The notes: a model not told the origin generated them from the letters alone. DNA of 64,000 nt from Desulfobacula sp. (GCA_013792075.1 VMSR01000202.1:1-64000), one strand, 5' to 3'. Numbered from the stretch's first letter, positions 44,023 through 53,536 are shown. Made by a program: numbers and translations.

Positions 44023-45660
44023 GTGGGAAAAATTATTCAAATAGAAAAAATTGAACGGCTGAACCTTATCTTGAATGCATTTCGGGATGTGGGGCGCCTG
44101 CTGGTCAGTGAAAATGACAGGGAACGACTGATCAAGGGTATCTGCGATATCCTGGTGGACAGGCGCGGATATTACAATGCCTGGATCGGCCTGATGGATG
44201 GGGATAAAAATGTTGAGATAGTGGCAGATTCCGGTTTTAATTCAAAGTTTGGTCTAATGAAACAGCGTTTGGAAAAACAGGAATTTACCCGGTGTATTCA
44301 GGAGACCATGGCGTCAGATCAGGTGTTTTCCGTCCATGACCCCATAAAGGAATGCACAGACTGCGTTCTGGCACAAAATTATGCCGACCGGGGAGCACTT
44401 GCCGTGCAGCTGGCCTATGAGGATATCAACTACGGATTCATGGTGTTGTCTACCCCCCGAAAACTGGCAATGGATGCAGCGGAAAAAACCATCATCAAAG
44501 AACTGGCCGATGATATTGCCGTGGGGCTTTACCGCCTGGACCTGGAAAAAAAACGGCAAAAGGCGGAACGCGCCACCCAGAGAAGCAGGGCCAGGTTTAA
44601 AACCCTGATTGAAAACTCATTGAATTATATTTCCATCATCCAGGACCATTCCATTGTATACAAAAACCCGGGATTTCGAAAAATCCATCATCTCATGAAC
44701 CATGTGTTTGAACCGCCCGGGTTCTTAAATGTTTTTTCAGGAGACCGGAACCGGATAAAAGAAAAATATCAGGCGCTTTTGACCGATCAGATCACGCGGA
44801 TTGAGGCGGATTTCAGATATTATCCGTCGGAAAACATTCAGGAGGAAGCCGAGATCCGATGGGCCCTTATCTCTGCCACCAAGATTGATTATTTGGGGGT
44901 TTCGTCCGTATTGACCAATATCATGGATGTCACGGACTCAATGGAGGTCCAGAGCTTTTTAAGGATCCAGGACAAGATGACCTCCCTTGGAAGGGTGACA
45001 GCCGGTATTGCCCATGAAATTCGTAACCCCCTGTCGGGTGTTTATATCTATTTAAAGGCCTTGAAAAAGATATACAACCAGTATGGGGATATCACCAAGG
45101 TCCTTTCCATCATCGACAAGATCGAACTTGCTTCCCATAAGATCGAGTCCATTATCCAGCGGGTCATGGATTTTTCAAAACCGGGCCAGCCCCAGTTTGT
45201 GATGACCGATTTGAACCATTATATTGACGAGGTGACCAAACTGACCGCCGTAACCCTGCGGAAAAAAGGGATACGCCTGGTCAAACAGCTGGACCCTTCT
45301 ATCCCTGAATGCTTTGCCGAACCCCACCTCATCGAACAGGTAATCTTAAACCTGGTCACCAATGCTGCCGAGGCCATGAATGATTTCACAGGAGACAAGG
45401 TGATCGAATTGTCCACCCAGAAACAAGGTGAGACCATTATTATCCGGGTTGCAGATACAGGGCCCGGGATACCCTTATCCCATCAATCCAAAATTTTTGA
45501 TCCTTTCTATACCACCAAAACCAATAGCTCCGGCATCGGGCTGAGCATCTGCCATAGAATTATTCTGGACCACGGTGGCACCTTGAAATTCAGTTCATCC
45601 AAAAACAAGGGGGCCCGCTTTATCATTGAACTGCCCTTGAACAATAAAAAAGGAAGATAA
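44023..45660 (+). CDS. GAF-PAS histidine kinase
   Basis: 545 residues from GTG 44023, with CAGGA seven to eight bases upstream. GAF domain about 20-175 (DILVDRRGYYNAWIGLMD..., EC..CVLAQNYADRGALAVQL), PAS-like domain about 190-315, dimerisation domain with His331 in GIAHEIRNPLSGVYIYLKAL, and an ATPase domain (about 435-540) with NLVTNAAEAM, DTGPGIP and SGIGLSIC. Cytoplasmic. Twelve bases separate it from the sigma-54 activator gene, so the two form a likely cognate pair. Confidence 0.88.
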   Translation: MGKIIQIEKIERLNLILNAFRDVGRLLVSENDRERLIKGICDILVDRRGYYNAWIGLMDGDKNVEIVADSGFNSKFGLMKQRLEKQEFTRCIQETMASDQVFSVHDPIKECTDCVLAQNYADRGALAVQLAYEDINYGFMVLSTPRKLAMDAAEKTIIKELADDIAVGLYRLDLEKKRQKAERATQRSRARFKTLIENSLNYISIIQDHSIVYKNPGFRKIHHLMNHVFEPPGFLNVFSGDRNRIKEKYQALLTDQITRIEADFRYYPSENIQEEAEIRWALISATKIDYLGVSSVLTNIMDVTDSMEVQSFLRIQDKMTSLGRVTAGIAHEIRNPLSGVYIYLKALKKIYNQYGDITKVLSIIDKIELASHKIESIIQRVMDFSKPGQPQFVMTDLNHYIDEVTKLTAVTLRKKGIRLVKQLDPSIPECFAEPHLIEQVILNLVTNAAEAMNDFTGDKVIELSTQKQGETIIIRVADTGPGIPLSHQSKIFDPFYTTKTNSSGIGLSICHRIILDHGGTLKFSSSKNKGARFIIELPLNNKKGR

Positions 45661-45672
45661 AGGGCAGACGAG

Positions 45673-47070
45673 ATGATTCGATATACCATTGCCATTGTAG
45701 ATGATGAAGAGACCATCCGGGATTCTCTGGACATAATTTTGAGTGATGAGTACACCATTGTCTCGTATGCGGACGCAGAATCTTTTGTGGTCTCCCTGGA
45801 AGAGACCCTTCCCGATGTGGTGCTCATGGATATCGGGCTGCCGAGGATGAGTGGCATAGAGGCCCTTGAAATTTTTAAGGCCAGGGCTGTCAATAGCCCT
45901 GTGATCATGATAACGGCCTATGAGGATATCAATATGGTCATTTCTTCCATGAAGATGGGGGCCTTTGATTTTATCCTCAAGCCCATTAACCCGGATATTC
46001 TGGAGATGACCATCAAAAAGGCCATATCCTCCATAGCCCTTATAAAGGAAGTCCAGGTACTCCAGGAAAAATTTCTCCAGGCCAATGAACCCTGTTTTAT
46101 CGGGGAAAGCAAGAATATCGAAAATATCATGGATTTTATTAACCTGGTGTCCAAAAGCAGGGACACGCCCATCATGATTCTGGGGGAAACGGGCACGGGA
46201 AAGGAATTGATTGCCAAGGCCATCCATGCCAGAAGCCCTGTTTTCCAGGGACCTTTTGTGGCCGTCAATTGTTCCGCATTCCCAGAAGATTTGATCGAGT
46301 CCGAGTTGTTCGGGTACGAACCCTATGCTTTTTCCGGTGCCAAACGTCAGGGGAAAAAAGGACTTATTGAAGAGGCGGATCAGGGAACCCTGTTTTTAGA
46401 TGAGGTGGCGGACTTAAGTCCGGCCGGCCAGGCAAAGCTGCTGCGATTCCTTGAAAATGGTGAATTTTACAAGGTGGGGGGAACCCAAATTTATCGGGTA
46501 CAGACCCGGGTGGTATCGGCCACCAATAAGGACCTGGATCTGCTGGTGAAGGAAGAAAAATTCAGAAAAGATCTGTATTTCAGGCTCTGTGTGGTAACGG
46601 CAAAGATACCGTCCTTAAATGAACGGCCCGAAGATATTCTTCCCCTTGCCAAGCATTTTCTCCATGAATTCAATTTGAAATTTGGCAAAAGCTTAAAAGG
46701 GATATCCACAGAAGCCCAGGCCCTTCTGGAAGCCCATGCGTTTACCGGCAATGTCCGGGAATTGAAAAATATTATTGAAAGAAGTGTGCTGGTGGCCAGA
46801 AACCAGCTTGTCTGTGTTGCGGAAATGGGATTGCTTTCCAATGAAGGGCGCGATCCGGTTCACCCGGCATTTCAAAAGCCCGCCGCTCCCGAGACACTGT
46901 CGCTGCCGGAAGAAGGGGTGCATTTGACCGATCTTCTGTCCGGCATTGAAAGAGAATACATGTCCCAGGCCATGGAACGGTCCAAGGGCAATGAAAGCCA
47001 GGCTGCAAAATTATTAAATATGAACCACCATACCTTCAGATACCGGTGGAAAAAATTATACGCAGAATAA
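45673..47070 (+). CDS. Sigma-54-dependent response regulator (NtrC family)
   Basis: 465 residues. Receiver with Asp53 in LMDIGLPRMSG and Lys in LKPIN. AAA+ domain (about 150-390) with Walker A GETGTGKE (173-180), Walker B TLFLDEVADL, and arginine-finger region FRKDLYFRL. The C-terminal Fis-type helix-turn-helix (about 435-462) reads NESQAAKLLNMNHHTFRYRWKKL. The sigma-54 contact loop, normally GAFTGA, reads YAFSGA here. Phosphorylation by the GAF-PAS kinase encoded just upstream is likely. Target promoters are not identified. Confidence 0.9.
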   Translation: MIRYTIAIVDDEETIRDSLDIILSDEYTIVSYADAESFVVSLEETLPDVVLMDIGLPRMSGIEALEIFKARAVNSPVIMITAYEDINMVISSMKMGAFDFILKPINPDILEMTIKKAISSIALIKEVQVLQEKFLQANEPCFIGESKNIENIMDFINLVSKSRDTPIMILGETGTGKELIAKAIHARSPVFQGPFVAVNCSAFPEDLIESELFGYEPYAFSGAKRQGKKGLIEEADQGTLFLDEVADLSPAGQAKLLRFLENGEFYKVGGTQIYRVQTRVVSATNKDLDLLVKEEKFRKDLYFRLCVVTAKIPSLNERPEDILPLAKHFLHEFNLKFGKSLKGISTEAQALLEAHAFTGNVRELKNIIERSVLVARNQLVCVAEMGLLSNEGRDPVHPAFQKPAAPETLSLPEEGVHLTDLLSGIEREYMSQAMERSKGNESQAAKLLNMNHHTFRYRWKKLYAE

Positions 47071-47075
47071 TTTTT

Positions 47076-47441
47076 TTACAAGCCCTTGATCACCACCGGC
47101 TGTTTGACCACGGTGAGCAGCATTTTAAACCGGCTGGCGGCAAAGACCGAATGGGACACATTGGCCGGCATGACCACCACCTGGCCGGCTATTGCATCCA
47201 GTGTCTCCTTGTCAATGGTAATCCGTGCCTGGCCGTCCAAAACCTGGACCATGGCGTCTCCAGGGGAGGTGTGGGCGGAAATTTCTTCTCCCTTGTCAAA
47301 GGCAAAAAGGGTGATATTGACATGGGATTTGCTGGAAAGGGTCCGGCTGACCACCCGTCCGTCTTCATAATCCACCAAATCGTTGATATTGATTGCCTGG
47401 GCAAAGGGTATGTTTTTGATCAATTCTGTTTTTTCTGTCAT
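47076..47441 (-). CDS. Small cupin protein
   Basis: 121 residues when started at ATG 47441, preferred because GGGGAGG lies seven bases upstream (an earlier ATG at 47486 has no such site). Single cupin beta-barrel: SHVNITLFAFDKGEEISAHTSPGDAMVQVLDG, then ITIDKE...AGQVVVMPANVSHSV. Motif one has H-x5-D rather than the full metal set, and motif two has PxNxxH. Such proteins bind small ligands or metals; function is unspecified. Its stop is convergent with the sigma-54 activator, five bases away. Confidence 0.8.
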   Translation of the reverse strand: MTEKTELIKNIPFAQAININDLVDYEDGRVVSRTLSSKSHVNITLFAFDKGEEISAHTSPGDAMVQVLDGQARITIDKETLDAIAGQVVVMPANVSHSVFAASRFKMLLTVVKQPVVIKGL

Positions 47442-47532
47442 GTTGGTACCTCCCCAAAGGTTAATATTGCGATTTGTTTTAAGCATATACCATGTCCCGG
47501 GCCATTGAATTGATTCAGATCAATTTGATGGC

Positions 47533-48828
47533 TTAGGTTTTGCCAAGAGGGTCCTGACTGCCAAGGGCCTGGTCGATATCTTCCAGGATATCGCTGATAT
47601 CTTCAATCCCGACGGAGAGTCTGACCATGTCGCCTGTTACACCGGCTTCCACCAGCTCATCATCGGTGAGTTGTGAGTGGGTGGTGGAGGCCGGGTGAAT
47701 GGCAAGGCTTTTGGCATCCCCCACATTGGCCAGGTGTGAAATAAGACCCAGGCGGTTGATGAAGTTTTCCCCGCCTTTCCGGCCGTCCCTGGCCCCAAAG
47801 ACCACCATGCCGCCATACCCGTTTTCAAACAATTGGGTTGCCACTTCATGGGAGGGGTCTGATTCAAGACCCGGATACCTCACCCAGGCCACCTTGGGAT
47901 GGGCAAGTAAAAATTGGGCGACTTTCATGCCGTTTTCGCAATGGGCTTTCATTCGCAGGGCAAGGGTCTCAAGTCCTTGTAGAAAAAACCAGGCATTGTC
48001 CGGGCTGATACAGGCCCCCAGATTTCGCAAGGGCCCCACCCGCATCCGCAGGATAAACGCAAGGGCGGACAGATCCCCCAGGTCATGGGCATACCGAAGG
48101 TTATGGTAGGAGGGATCGGGCTCATTGTAAAGCCTGAACCGTTCGTCGGTCCAGTCAAATTTGCCGCTGTCCACAACGATGCCGCCGATGGCGGTGCCGT
48201 GTCCCCCCATCCATTTGGTCAAAGAGTGGATAACAATGTCTGCCCCATGGTCAAGGGGTCTGAGAAGATAGGGCGTGGTAAAGGTGGAATCCACCGCCAG
48301 GGGAAGGTGGTGTTTTTTTGCAATGGCAGACAATTCTTTCAGGTTGGCCACATCCAGGGAGGGGTTGCCGATGGTTTCCGTGAACAAAAGCCGGGTCTTT
48401 GCTGTGATGGCCTTTTCAATGTCCTCGCCCTTGTCCGGGTGGACAAACTTCACCTTTATGCCCATTTCCGGGAGCATGTTGTGGAACATGGTAAAGGTTC
48501 CGCCATAGAGGTTGGCCGTTGACACGACTTCGTCCCCATTGCTGCAGATATTGATGATGGTGTAGAAAATGGCAGCCGTTCCCGATGCAAGGGCCAGTGC
48601 CGCGGCTCCATTTTCCAGTGCCGCCACCCGTTGTTCCAGCACATCCTGGGTGGGATTCTGAATCCGTGTATAAATATTACCCAGCTCCTTTAAGGCAAAC
48701 AGGTTGGCGGCATGCTCCGTGTTCTTGAACAGGTAGGAAGCGGTCCTGTGAAGGGGCACTCCCCTTGATCCTGTTTCGTCCGGGGTGATCCCGGCATGAA
48801 GCGCCAGGGTCTTGAATTTATAGGCCAT
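47533..48828 (-). CDS. metY: O-acetylhomoserine sulfhydrylase (PLP-dependent)
   Basis: 431 residues, usual length for MetY. The start MAYKFKTLALHAG and GSRGVPLHRTASYLFKNTEHA are family hallmarks. The PLP Lys is in IHSLTKWMGGHGTAIGG (about residue 208), with YTRIQNPTQ and ETIGNPSLDV also present. It makes homocysteine from O-acetylhomoserine and sulfide, a natural route in a sulfide producer. AAGGAAA precedes the ATG. No SAM or other riboswitch was recognised in the 158-base upstream gap. Confidence 0.93.
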   Translation of the reverse strand: MAYKFKTLALHAGITPDETGSRGVPLHRTASYLFKNTEHAANLFALKELGNIYTRIQNPTQDVLEQRVAALENGAAALALASGTAAIFYTIINICSNGDEVVSTANLYGGTFTMFHNMLPEMGIKVKFVHPDKGEDIEKAITAKTRLLFTETIGNPSLDVANLKELSAIAKKHHLPLAVDSTFTTPYLLRPLDHGADIVIHSLTKWMGGHGTAIGGIVVDSGKFDWTDERFRLYNEPDPSYHNLRYAHDLGDLSALAFILRMRVGPLRNLGACISPDNAWFFLQGLETLALRMKAHCENGMKVAQFLLAHPKVAWVRYPGLESDPSHEVATQLFENGYGGMVVFGARDGRKGGENFINRLGLISHLANVGDAKSLAIHPASTTHSQLTDDELVEAGVTGDMVRLSVGIEDISDILEDIDQALGSQDPLGKT

Positions 48829-48985
48829 AGCTGATTTCCTTTCATCTGAAAAATGTGGACGGGTAAACCTTGGTGGTTCCCAAACAAATCTTAAGATAAG
48901 ATATCCACATATGCGTATTCGTCAATATGAAAAATCATTAAACAAGTCACGGATTTTGTGCAGCGGTGTCGCCCGCAGGTTCCGG

Positions 48986-50221
48986 TCACAGGTTAAATTT
49001 GGCCTGGGCCCTGTCGCAAAGGTGCTCCCCGATGGGAATGGCGGAAGTGGCTGCAGGGGAGGGGGCATTGCAGACATGGAGGGACCTTGGGGTTTCGGAA
49101 AATAAAAAATCATGGAACAGGCTGCCGTCTTTTCCCACGGCCTGGGCACGGATCCCGGCGGGATAAGGGGTCATATCCCCAAGGGTCAGGCCGGGGCAGT
49201 ATTTTTGAATGCGTCTCAAGTATCCGGGTTTATAGGAAGCATCAATCCATTCGTTTATCCCGGACTTAAGATGCCGCCCGATAACTTTCCAGAAGCCGGG
49301 GAAGGCCAGCATCTGGCCGGTATCAACCAGATCCACATTGAGTTTTCCATATCCTTCCCGTTTAAAGCCCATGACCGCGTTGGGGCCCACGGTGACGCAT
49401 CCGTCGATCATGGGGGTCAGATGAACGCCCAGAAAGGGCAGGTCTGGATCAGGAATGGGATAGATGAGATGGGAAACGATCTTTGACAGCCGGTCCGGCA
49501 GACGATAATATTCCCCCCGGAAGGGAAGGATCATAAAATCAATGGCGATTCCCATCATCCGGGCCAGCCTGTCTGCCATGAGTCCGCCGCAAACAATGAG
49601 ATGGCTGGCAATCAGTTTTTTTGTATCTGTGAACACAGCAACCGTGTCATTGTTTTCCTCTATCCGGGTCACGGCATGGCCCATCTGGACCACACCGCCG
49701 GCAGCTTTGAACAAGTCTGCCATCTTAGCGGTAATCCGGGTATAATCCGTAATGCCGGTGGCCGGTACCTGCAAGGCACCCAGCCCAAAAATATGGGGCT
49801 CCATCCGGTTCAATTGGTGCCGGTCAATGGGAAGGGTATGGATTTGGTTCTGGGCGCATCGTTTTTCCAGGGCTTCCATGCGTTTCATTTCCAGGGGGGA
49901 GGTTGCCACGAGCAGTTTTCCGCATTGACGAAAAGGGAGGCCATGTTGTTTGCAAAACGCCATGGTGGCCTTTGCCCCTCTTTTGCAGAAATCCGCCTTA
50001 AGGCTTCCGGGCTGATAATATACCCCTGCATGAACCACCCCGGAGTTGTGGCCGGTCTGGTGGGCGGCAAATTGATTCTCTTTTTCCAATAACACCACCC
50101 GGGCTTTGGGATACCGGGTTTTAATGGTTAGGGCGGTTGAAACACCCACGATGCCGCCGCCGATCAGGGCAATATCAAATTGATCCAAATTTTCCTCTCT
50201 GACATTTAAATGTGTTTTCAT
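48986..50221 (-). CDS. lhgO: L-2-hydroxyglutarate oxidase/dehydrogenase family flavoprotein
   Basis: 411 residues from ATG 50221. A TTG at 50188 has a better ribosome-binding site (GAGAGG) and may be the true start. FAD-binding IALIGGGIVGVSTALT, TGHNSGVVHAGVYYQPGSLKADFCKRG and a C-terminal PSPAATSAIPIGEHL are signatures of the LhgO family, which oxidises L-2-hydroxyglutarate to 2-oxoglutarate. It may also act on related 2-hydroxyacids. It lies upstream of metY on the same strand with a 158-base gap, so it may be independently transcribed. Confidence 0.88.
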   Translation of the reverse strand: MKTHLNVREENLDQFDIALIGGGIVGVSTALTIKTRYPKARVVLLEKENQFAAHQTGHNSGVVHAGVYYQPGSLKADFCKRGAKATMAFCKQHGLPFRQCGKLLVATSPLEMKRMEALEKRCAQNQIHTLPIDRHQLNRMEPHIFGLGALQVPATGITDYTRITAKMADLFKAAGGVVQMGHAVTRIEENNDTVAVFTDTKKLIASHLIVCGGLMADRLARMMGIAIDFMILPFRGEYYRLPDRLSKIVSHLIYPIPDPDLPFLGVHLTPMIDGCVTVGPNAVMGFKREGYGKLNVDLVDTGQMLAFPGFWKVIGRHLKSGINEWIDASYKPGYLRRIQKYCPGLTLGDMTPYPAGIRAQAVGKDGSLFHDFLFSETPRSLHVCNAPSPAATSAIPIGEHLCDRAQAKFNL

Positions 50222-50362
50222 ACTAAAAAAAACATCATAATCGGGTGGGCCTGAAATTTCAATCTTTGATTTCCCCCCCCCCAGGGCATTGCAACTTGGT
50301 GGTCAGTCCTGGGACTTTCCACCGTTAAACGCATCATCGAACTTCGCTCCCGCATAACGCAC

Positions 50363-50404
50363 AAAATTATTAATAAAGCAAATATTTGCTTTATTAATAA
50401 TTTT
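50363..50404. repeat. Perfect 42-base palindrome
   Basis: The two 20-base arms around a central TA are exact reverse complements (left arm begins AAAATTATTAATAAAGC). Only four of 42 bases are G or C. No T-run typical of a terminator follows except the arm itself. It lies 140 bases upstream of the lhgO start. Possible roles: cruciform, operator for a large dimeric regulator, bidirectional transcription end, or transposon relic. Confidence 0.85.
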
Positions 50405-50720
50405 CATTGGATATAAAATTTCCATGGGCAGGTTTTTGAATCCTGAAAGGCCATGCTTATAACGTGTAAATTCATTTTCTCAACTTTTTTTCCAACAACA
50501 AGATCTGGTATTTGAAAAATTTCAAAAATTGCGTTTCTTCTGAATACAAGTCATGACCATTGAGTTCTTCAAGCAATTACTGAAAAAATGGAATAGTTCC
50601 GGCATTCTGAATATCACGCTTAGGTTTGGTATTCTTAACAATTCAACGTTTCAAAACATCAAGGATAGGGATACTATACTTGAGTTGGGCCAACCGGCTC
50701 ATTAACCTTTTTATATCGTT

Positions 50721-50911
50721 TAATATGGAAACATGGCATGGGTTGAAGCCCACGGCTCATATAATGGAATTGAAATTTCATAACTGGAAAATATTAAGAT
50801 ACCATATATTGGGGTTCCTGAATTTTATCTGGACTGAGTCTTTAAAATGTCATTTATCGCTGTAGGTTTCCAGCCAAAACCCCATATAGATAGACAATAT
50901 AGTCGCTTTTT
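50721..50911 (+). repeat. Dispersed non-coding repeat, copy 1
   Basis: Colinear with copy 2 (62712-62840): TAATRTGG, GGCTCATATAAT (50754), TACCATATAT (50800) and a perfect 20-mer starting CTGGACTGAG (50829-50848) occur at the same spacing to within one base. The tail AAACCCCATA...ATAGACAA...TCGCTTTTT (50877-50911) matches copy 3 (63918-63953). No coding frame is shared, so this is a non-coding element. Confidence 0.75.
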
Positions 50912-51126
50912 TACTACCCAAGGAATTATTTCTTTTATGAGTATTTTATAAAAAAATGGCTTAACTGTGTGTCCATTATTCCTGGGGAATCAAATCATGG
51001 TAAACAATTCGGCCCAACCACTTTCAACTTAGACAAGTTCTTCCAAGTAAAACAACTCGGACAGGAGTTACCATGCTCATAACTTTCACAATTGGTTGAT
51101 CTGGTCAATAGACCTTCAGAATTCTA

Positions 51127-52191
51127 TTAGAACAGCCAGGCAAGCCCGATGGCAATTATCATAGATGTTGAATCATAAAACTTGATATTGGTATCGTTCT
51201 TTTTAAAAGATGTAAATACACTGGCAGTGAAATCTTTCCAACCAAAAGGGGTTGTATAGCCAACCCCCAGGGTGGTACCATATATAACATCCTCCCGGGT
51301 TTTTTCGAATATGGGATTGGCCTCGTCATATTCTGCCAGACCCAAAGAAATATTGCCGAAAAACCGCCACTGTTCCCAGGGGTATGCAAAAGAAACTTTG
51401 CCCTGGAATTGATTGAAACTGTTGGCATCTCCGGTTGCGTCCCCTCTCAAATAGCTTATTCCGGGCCGGATCATAATACCCCGGCCAAAAGAAATCGCAT
51501 ACTGGGCTTCCAGCAGGTGAAAATCTGAATCCCGTTTTAACATCTGCAGATCAGCAGTCGTGAGGGTTGAACCGGGTTGCTCGGAAAGATAGATTCCGGA
51601 TTGATCATCATCAATCTCCTGACGGCCAAATCCATATCTTAAGTTAACCGGGCTGCCGAAAATGGACTCAGCCTCCACTTTGAAAGCCTGGGAGTCCTGG
51701 TCAGTTTCCTGTCGGTCAGAGCCTAAGAGAAAAGGATCTTTCCAGGCTTCATTGTCCAAAATGGGTAGTTTGGGAACCCAGGCGGCTGTCAGAATGGTTC
51801 CGCCGGACAGTTTTTGTCGAATACCAGTTTCCAGTAAAAATGTCCCCGCCACAATGTTTTCTTTAGGGGTGCCAGCATAAAATTGAGTAGCACCATTATC
51901 AAGATTATAGACCGTTTTCCAAAGAAGGATGGGGAAAAAATCGGTTTCAGAATTGGCATCCTGATCCAAAGAATCAATCTTTTTTGTATCATCGCTGACA
52001 TTAGAGATGGATTTTGAATACCCAGCCGCTATCATAGGCTGAACATAACCGCTGAAACCTGGTGTGAAATTATTTCCCGGCCCCTGGGTAAAGGCTTTTT
52101 CCGGCAGGGCAGCCATAAGGATGATACCAAGCAAAAACACAAAAAACTGTACCCGCTTTGTCAAATAGTCAGGTTTTAAAGCTATTTTCAT
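51127..52191 (-). CDS. DUF2860-type outer-membrane beta-barrel protein
   Basis: 354 residues with a signal peptide (about 1-36), then FSGYVQPMIAAGYSKSISNV, a repetitive alternating-strand pattern, and a C-terminal Trp-Leu-Phe ending (final Phe typical of outer-membrane barrels). NDTNIKFYDSTSMIIAIGLAWLF resembles the end of DUF2860 family porin-like proteins. No transport substrate can be inferred. AGGAGAAA precedes the ATG. It lies downstream of the usp gene that follows mrpG, at the end of the ion/stress block. Confidence 0.7.
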   Translation of the reverse strand: MKIALKPDYLTKRVQFFVFLLGIILMAALPEKAFTQGPGNNFTPGFSGYVQPMIAAGYSKSISNVSDDTKKIDSLDQDANSETDFFPILLWKTVYNLDNGATQFYAGTPKENIVAGTFLLETGIRQKLSGGTILTAAWVPKLPILDNEAWKDPFLLGSDRQETDQDSQAFKVEAESIFGSPVNLRYGFGRQEIDDDQSGIYLSEQPGSTLTTADLQMLKRDSDFHLLEAQYAISFGRGIMIRPGISYLRGDATGDANSFNQFQGKVSFAYPWEQWRFFGNISLGLAEYDEANPIFEKTREDVIYGTTLGVGYTTPFGWKDFTASVFTSFKKNDTNIKFYDSTSMIIAIGLAWLF

Positions 52192-52272
52192 CTATTTTCT
52201 CCTGTTTAAATTAATTCCAGAACGGAATCTTATACCATCCTTTGCATTATCATTTTCTTTTTTTTAAAATTT

Positions 52273-53202
52273 TCATAGTTTAACCGGAGATACAAATCCA
52301 TCTGGTTTTACTATCAACACAGTACATTTGATAGTATCAAGTGTTTTTTCTGCTTGATTTCCAATCAGTAGCCCAGGAATACCAGAGCGAGCTACCGAAC
52401 CCATTACAACCACATCAATTTTCAAATCTACAATACCCTTTTTAATCACATCTTCAATTTTACCTTCTCTTAAATGAATGTTATCAGTTTTGTGGAGGAT
52501 ATGGTTTTCCTGGAGTAAAAAATTCAACTCCTTCATACGGTTTTTGTTTAGTTTTTCCTTCATTTCACAGATTTCTTCTGGTGAAACCTTAAACCGAGGA
52601 CTAGTTAACATAGACTCATGTTCAAGTTCCCAGGCATGTAAATAGTGTGCCTCACCATGCTCCCTTTGAGCCAGAGAATGGGTTAACTCGATAATTTTCT
52701 TGTTTAGTGCTCTCGCCTCAAGAGATTCTTCACCGACATCGATAGCCGCAAAAATGCGTCGAAAATTTTCTGAGCCACGTTTAATAACCCAGACCGGGCA
52801 AGGACACTTCCTAACAAGACGCATAGTGAGTTGGTCAATCCCATGGCCAAGCGCGTCCTCTTTAATTACAAGATCATGCCTATCCCGTAGCACCTTTTGA
52901 ATTATGGGTATGAACCCGTTCGCCTCTGGGTATTCTGCCTTTACATCAAGACCACTCCAAAGCTCATGGCTAAGAAAACGATCAAGATTTTCAGTTTTCT
53001 GCTGAAGTATTGCTTGTTTAATTTCATTGTAGCGACCACTGATCTTTAGACTCAATTCATCCAATAGTGTTGTCTCGTCGACTATAAGTGTAGAAACGCT
53101 TGCTTCATTATGACGGGCTAATTTGGCTACTTTTTCAGCACTTGTCACATGGCTAAGCGTTGTTCCATCAAGAATGTAAAGTATGTTTTTGAATCTTTTC
53201 AC
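52273..53202 (-). CDS. UspE-like tandem universal stress protein
   Basis: 309 residues from GTG at 53202 with AAGGAG before it. Two Usp domains: the first about 1-140, the second about 150-300, ending in VVVMGSVARSGIPGLLIGNQAE, the nucleotide-binding G-rich stretch of Usp proteins. Such proteins bind ATP or other adenylates and modulate stress survival. It lies 31 bases after mrpG and is probably in the mrp operon, suggesting joint control of ion homeostasis and stress. Confidence 0.85.
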   Translation of the reverse strand: MKRFKNILYILDGTTLSHVTSAEKVAKLARHNEASVSTLIVDETTLLDELSLKISGRYNEIKQAILQQKTENLDRFLSHELWSGLDVKAEYPEANGFIPIIQKVLRDRHDLVIKEDALGHGIDQLTMRLVRKCPCPVWVIKRGSENFRRIFAAIDVGEESLEARALNKKIIELTHSLAQREHGEAHYLHAWELEHESMLTSPRFKVSPEEICEMKEKLNKNRMKELNFLLQENHILHKTDNIHLREGKIEDVIKKGIVDLKIDVVVMGSVARSGIPGLLIGNQAEKTLDTIKCTVLIVKPDGFVSPVKL

Positions 53203-53233
53203 GAACGAAACTCCTTATCAAAAAAATTATAAT

Positions 53234-53536
53234 TTATCGTATCGTTAGATTTCGCCACATCCGATATTTTGATTTCAGCATTGTTTTGCCCAGCAAATGG
53301 GCGGCTGCGGGTGTTGTAACAATAATGAACAGCATGATACCGATCACACGGGAGGTTACCGCTGAATCAGCAAAAAACAGGGCAACAGAGAGAAGTATCA
53401 AACCAATGCCAACAGTTCCCGCTTTAGTAACAGCATGAATTCGCATATATATATCCGGCATTCTAAGAATACCGATGGCTGCAACCAGCGTAAAAAAGGT
53501 GCCGATCAGAAGGCATAGGGATATTAATGTTTCCAT
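53234..53536 (-). CDS. mrpG: Mrp Na+/H+ antiporter subunit G
   Basis: 100 residues, three membrane helices, with FTLVAAIGILRMPDIYMRIHAVTKAGTVGIGLI as the MnhG/MrpG signature. Part of the seven-subunit inner-membrane Na+(Li+)/H+ antiporter. AGGAACC before ATG. Its start overlaps the mrpF end by 13 bases. Subunits F and G are small helical proteins needed for assembly. Confidence 0.92.
   Translation of the reverse strand: METLISLCLLIGTFFTLVAAIGILRMPDIYMRIHAVTKAGTVGIGLILLSVALFFADSAVTSRVIGIMLFIIVTTPAAAHLLGKTMLKSKYRMWRNLTIR

Larger units (their letters stand above)
50222..51126. other. 905-base AT-rich non-coding stretch with palindrome and dispersed repeat
   Basis: No convincing gene. It contains a C-run at about 50273-50281, the 42-base palindrome at 50363-50404, and copy 1 of the dispersed repeat (50721-50911). 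A short open frame of 79 codons (50626-50865) lies on top of the repeat, has no ribosome-binding site, and is not counted as a gene. Composition is clearly more AT-rich than in the flanking genes, suggesting inserted or decaying accessory DNA. Confidence 0.6.

Noticed and set aside
48829-48985. SAM riboswitch upstream of metY
   Set aside because: The gap lacks the conserved cores of SAM-I or SAM-II elements as far as can be judged by eye.
50626-50865. 79-codon open frame
   Set aside because: It overlaps dispersed repeat copy 1, has no ribosome-binding site, and copy 2 does not preserve the frame.
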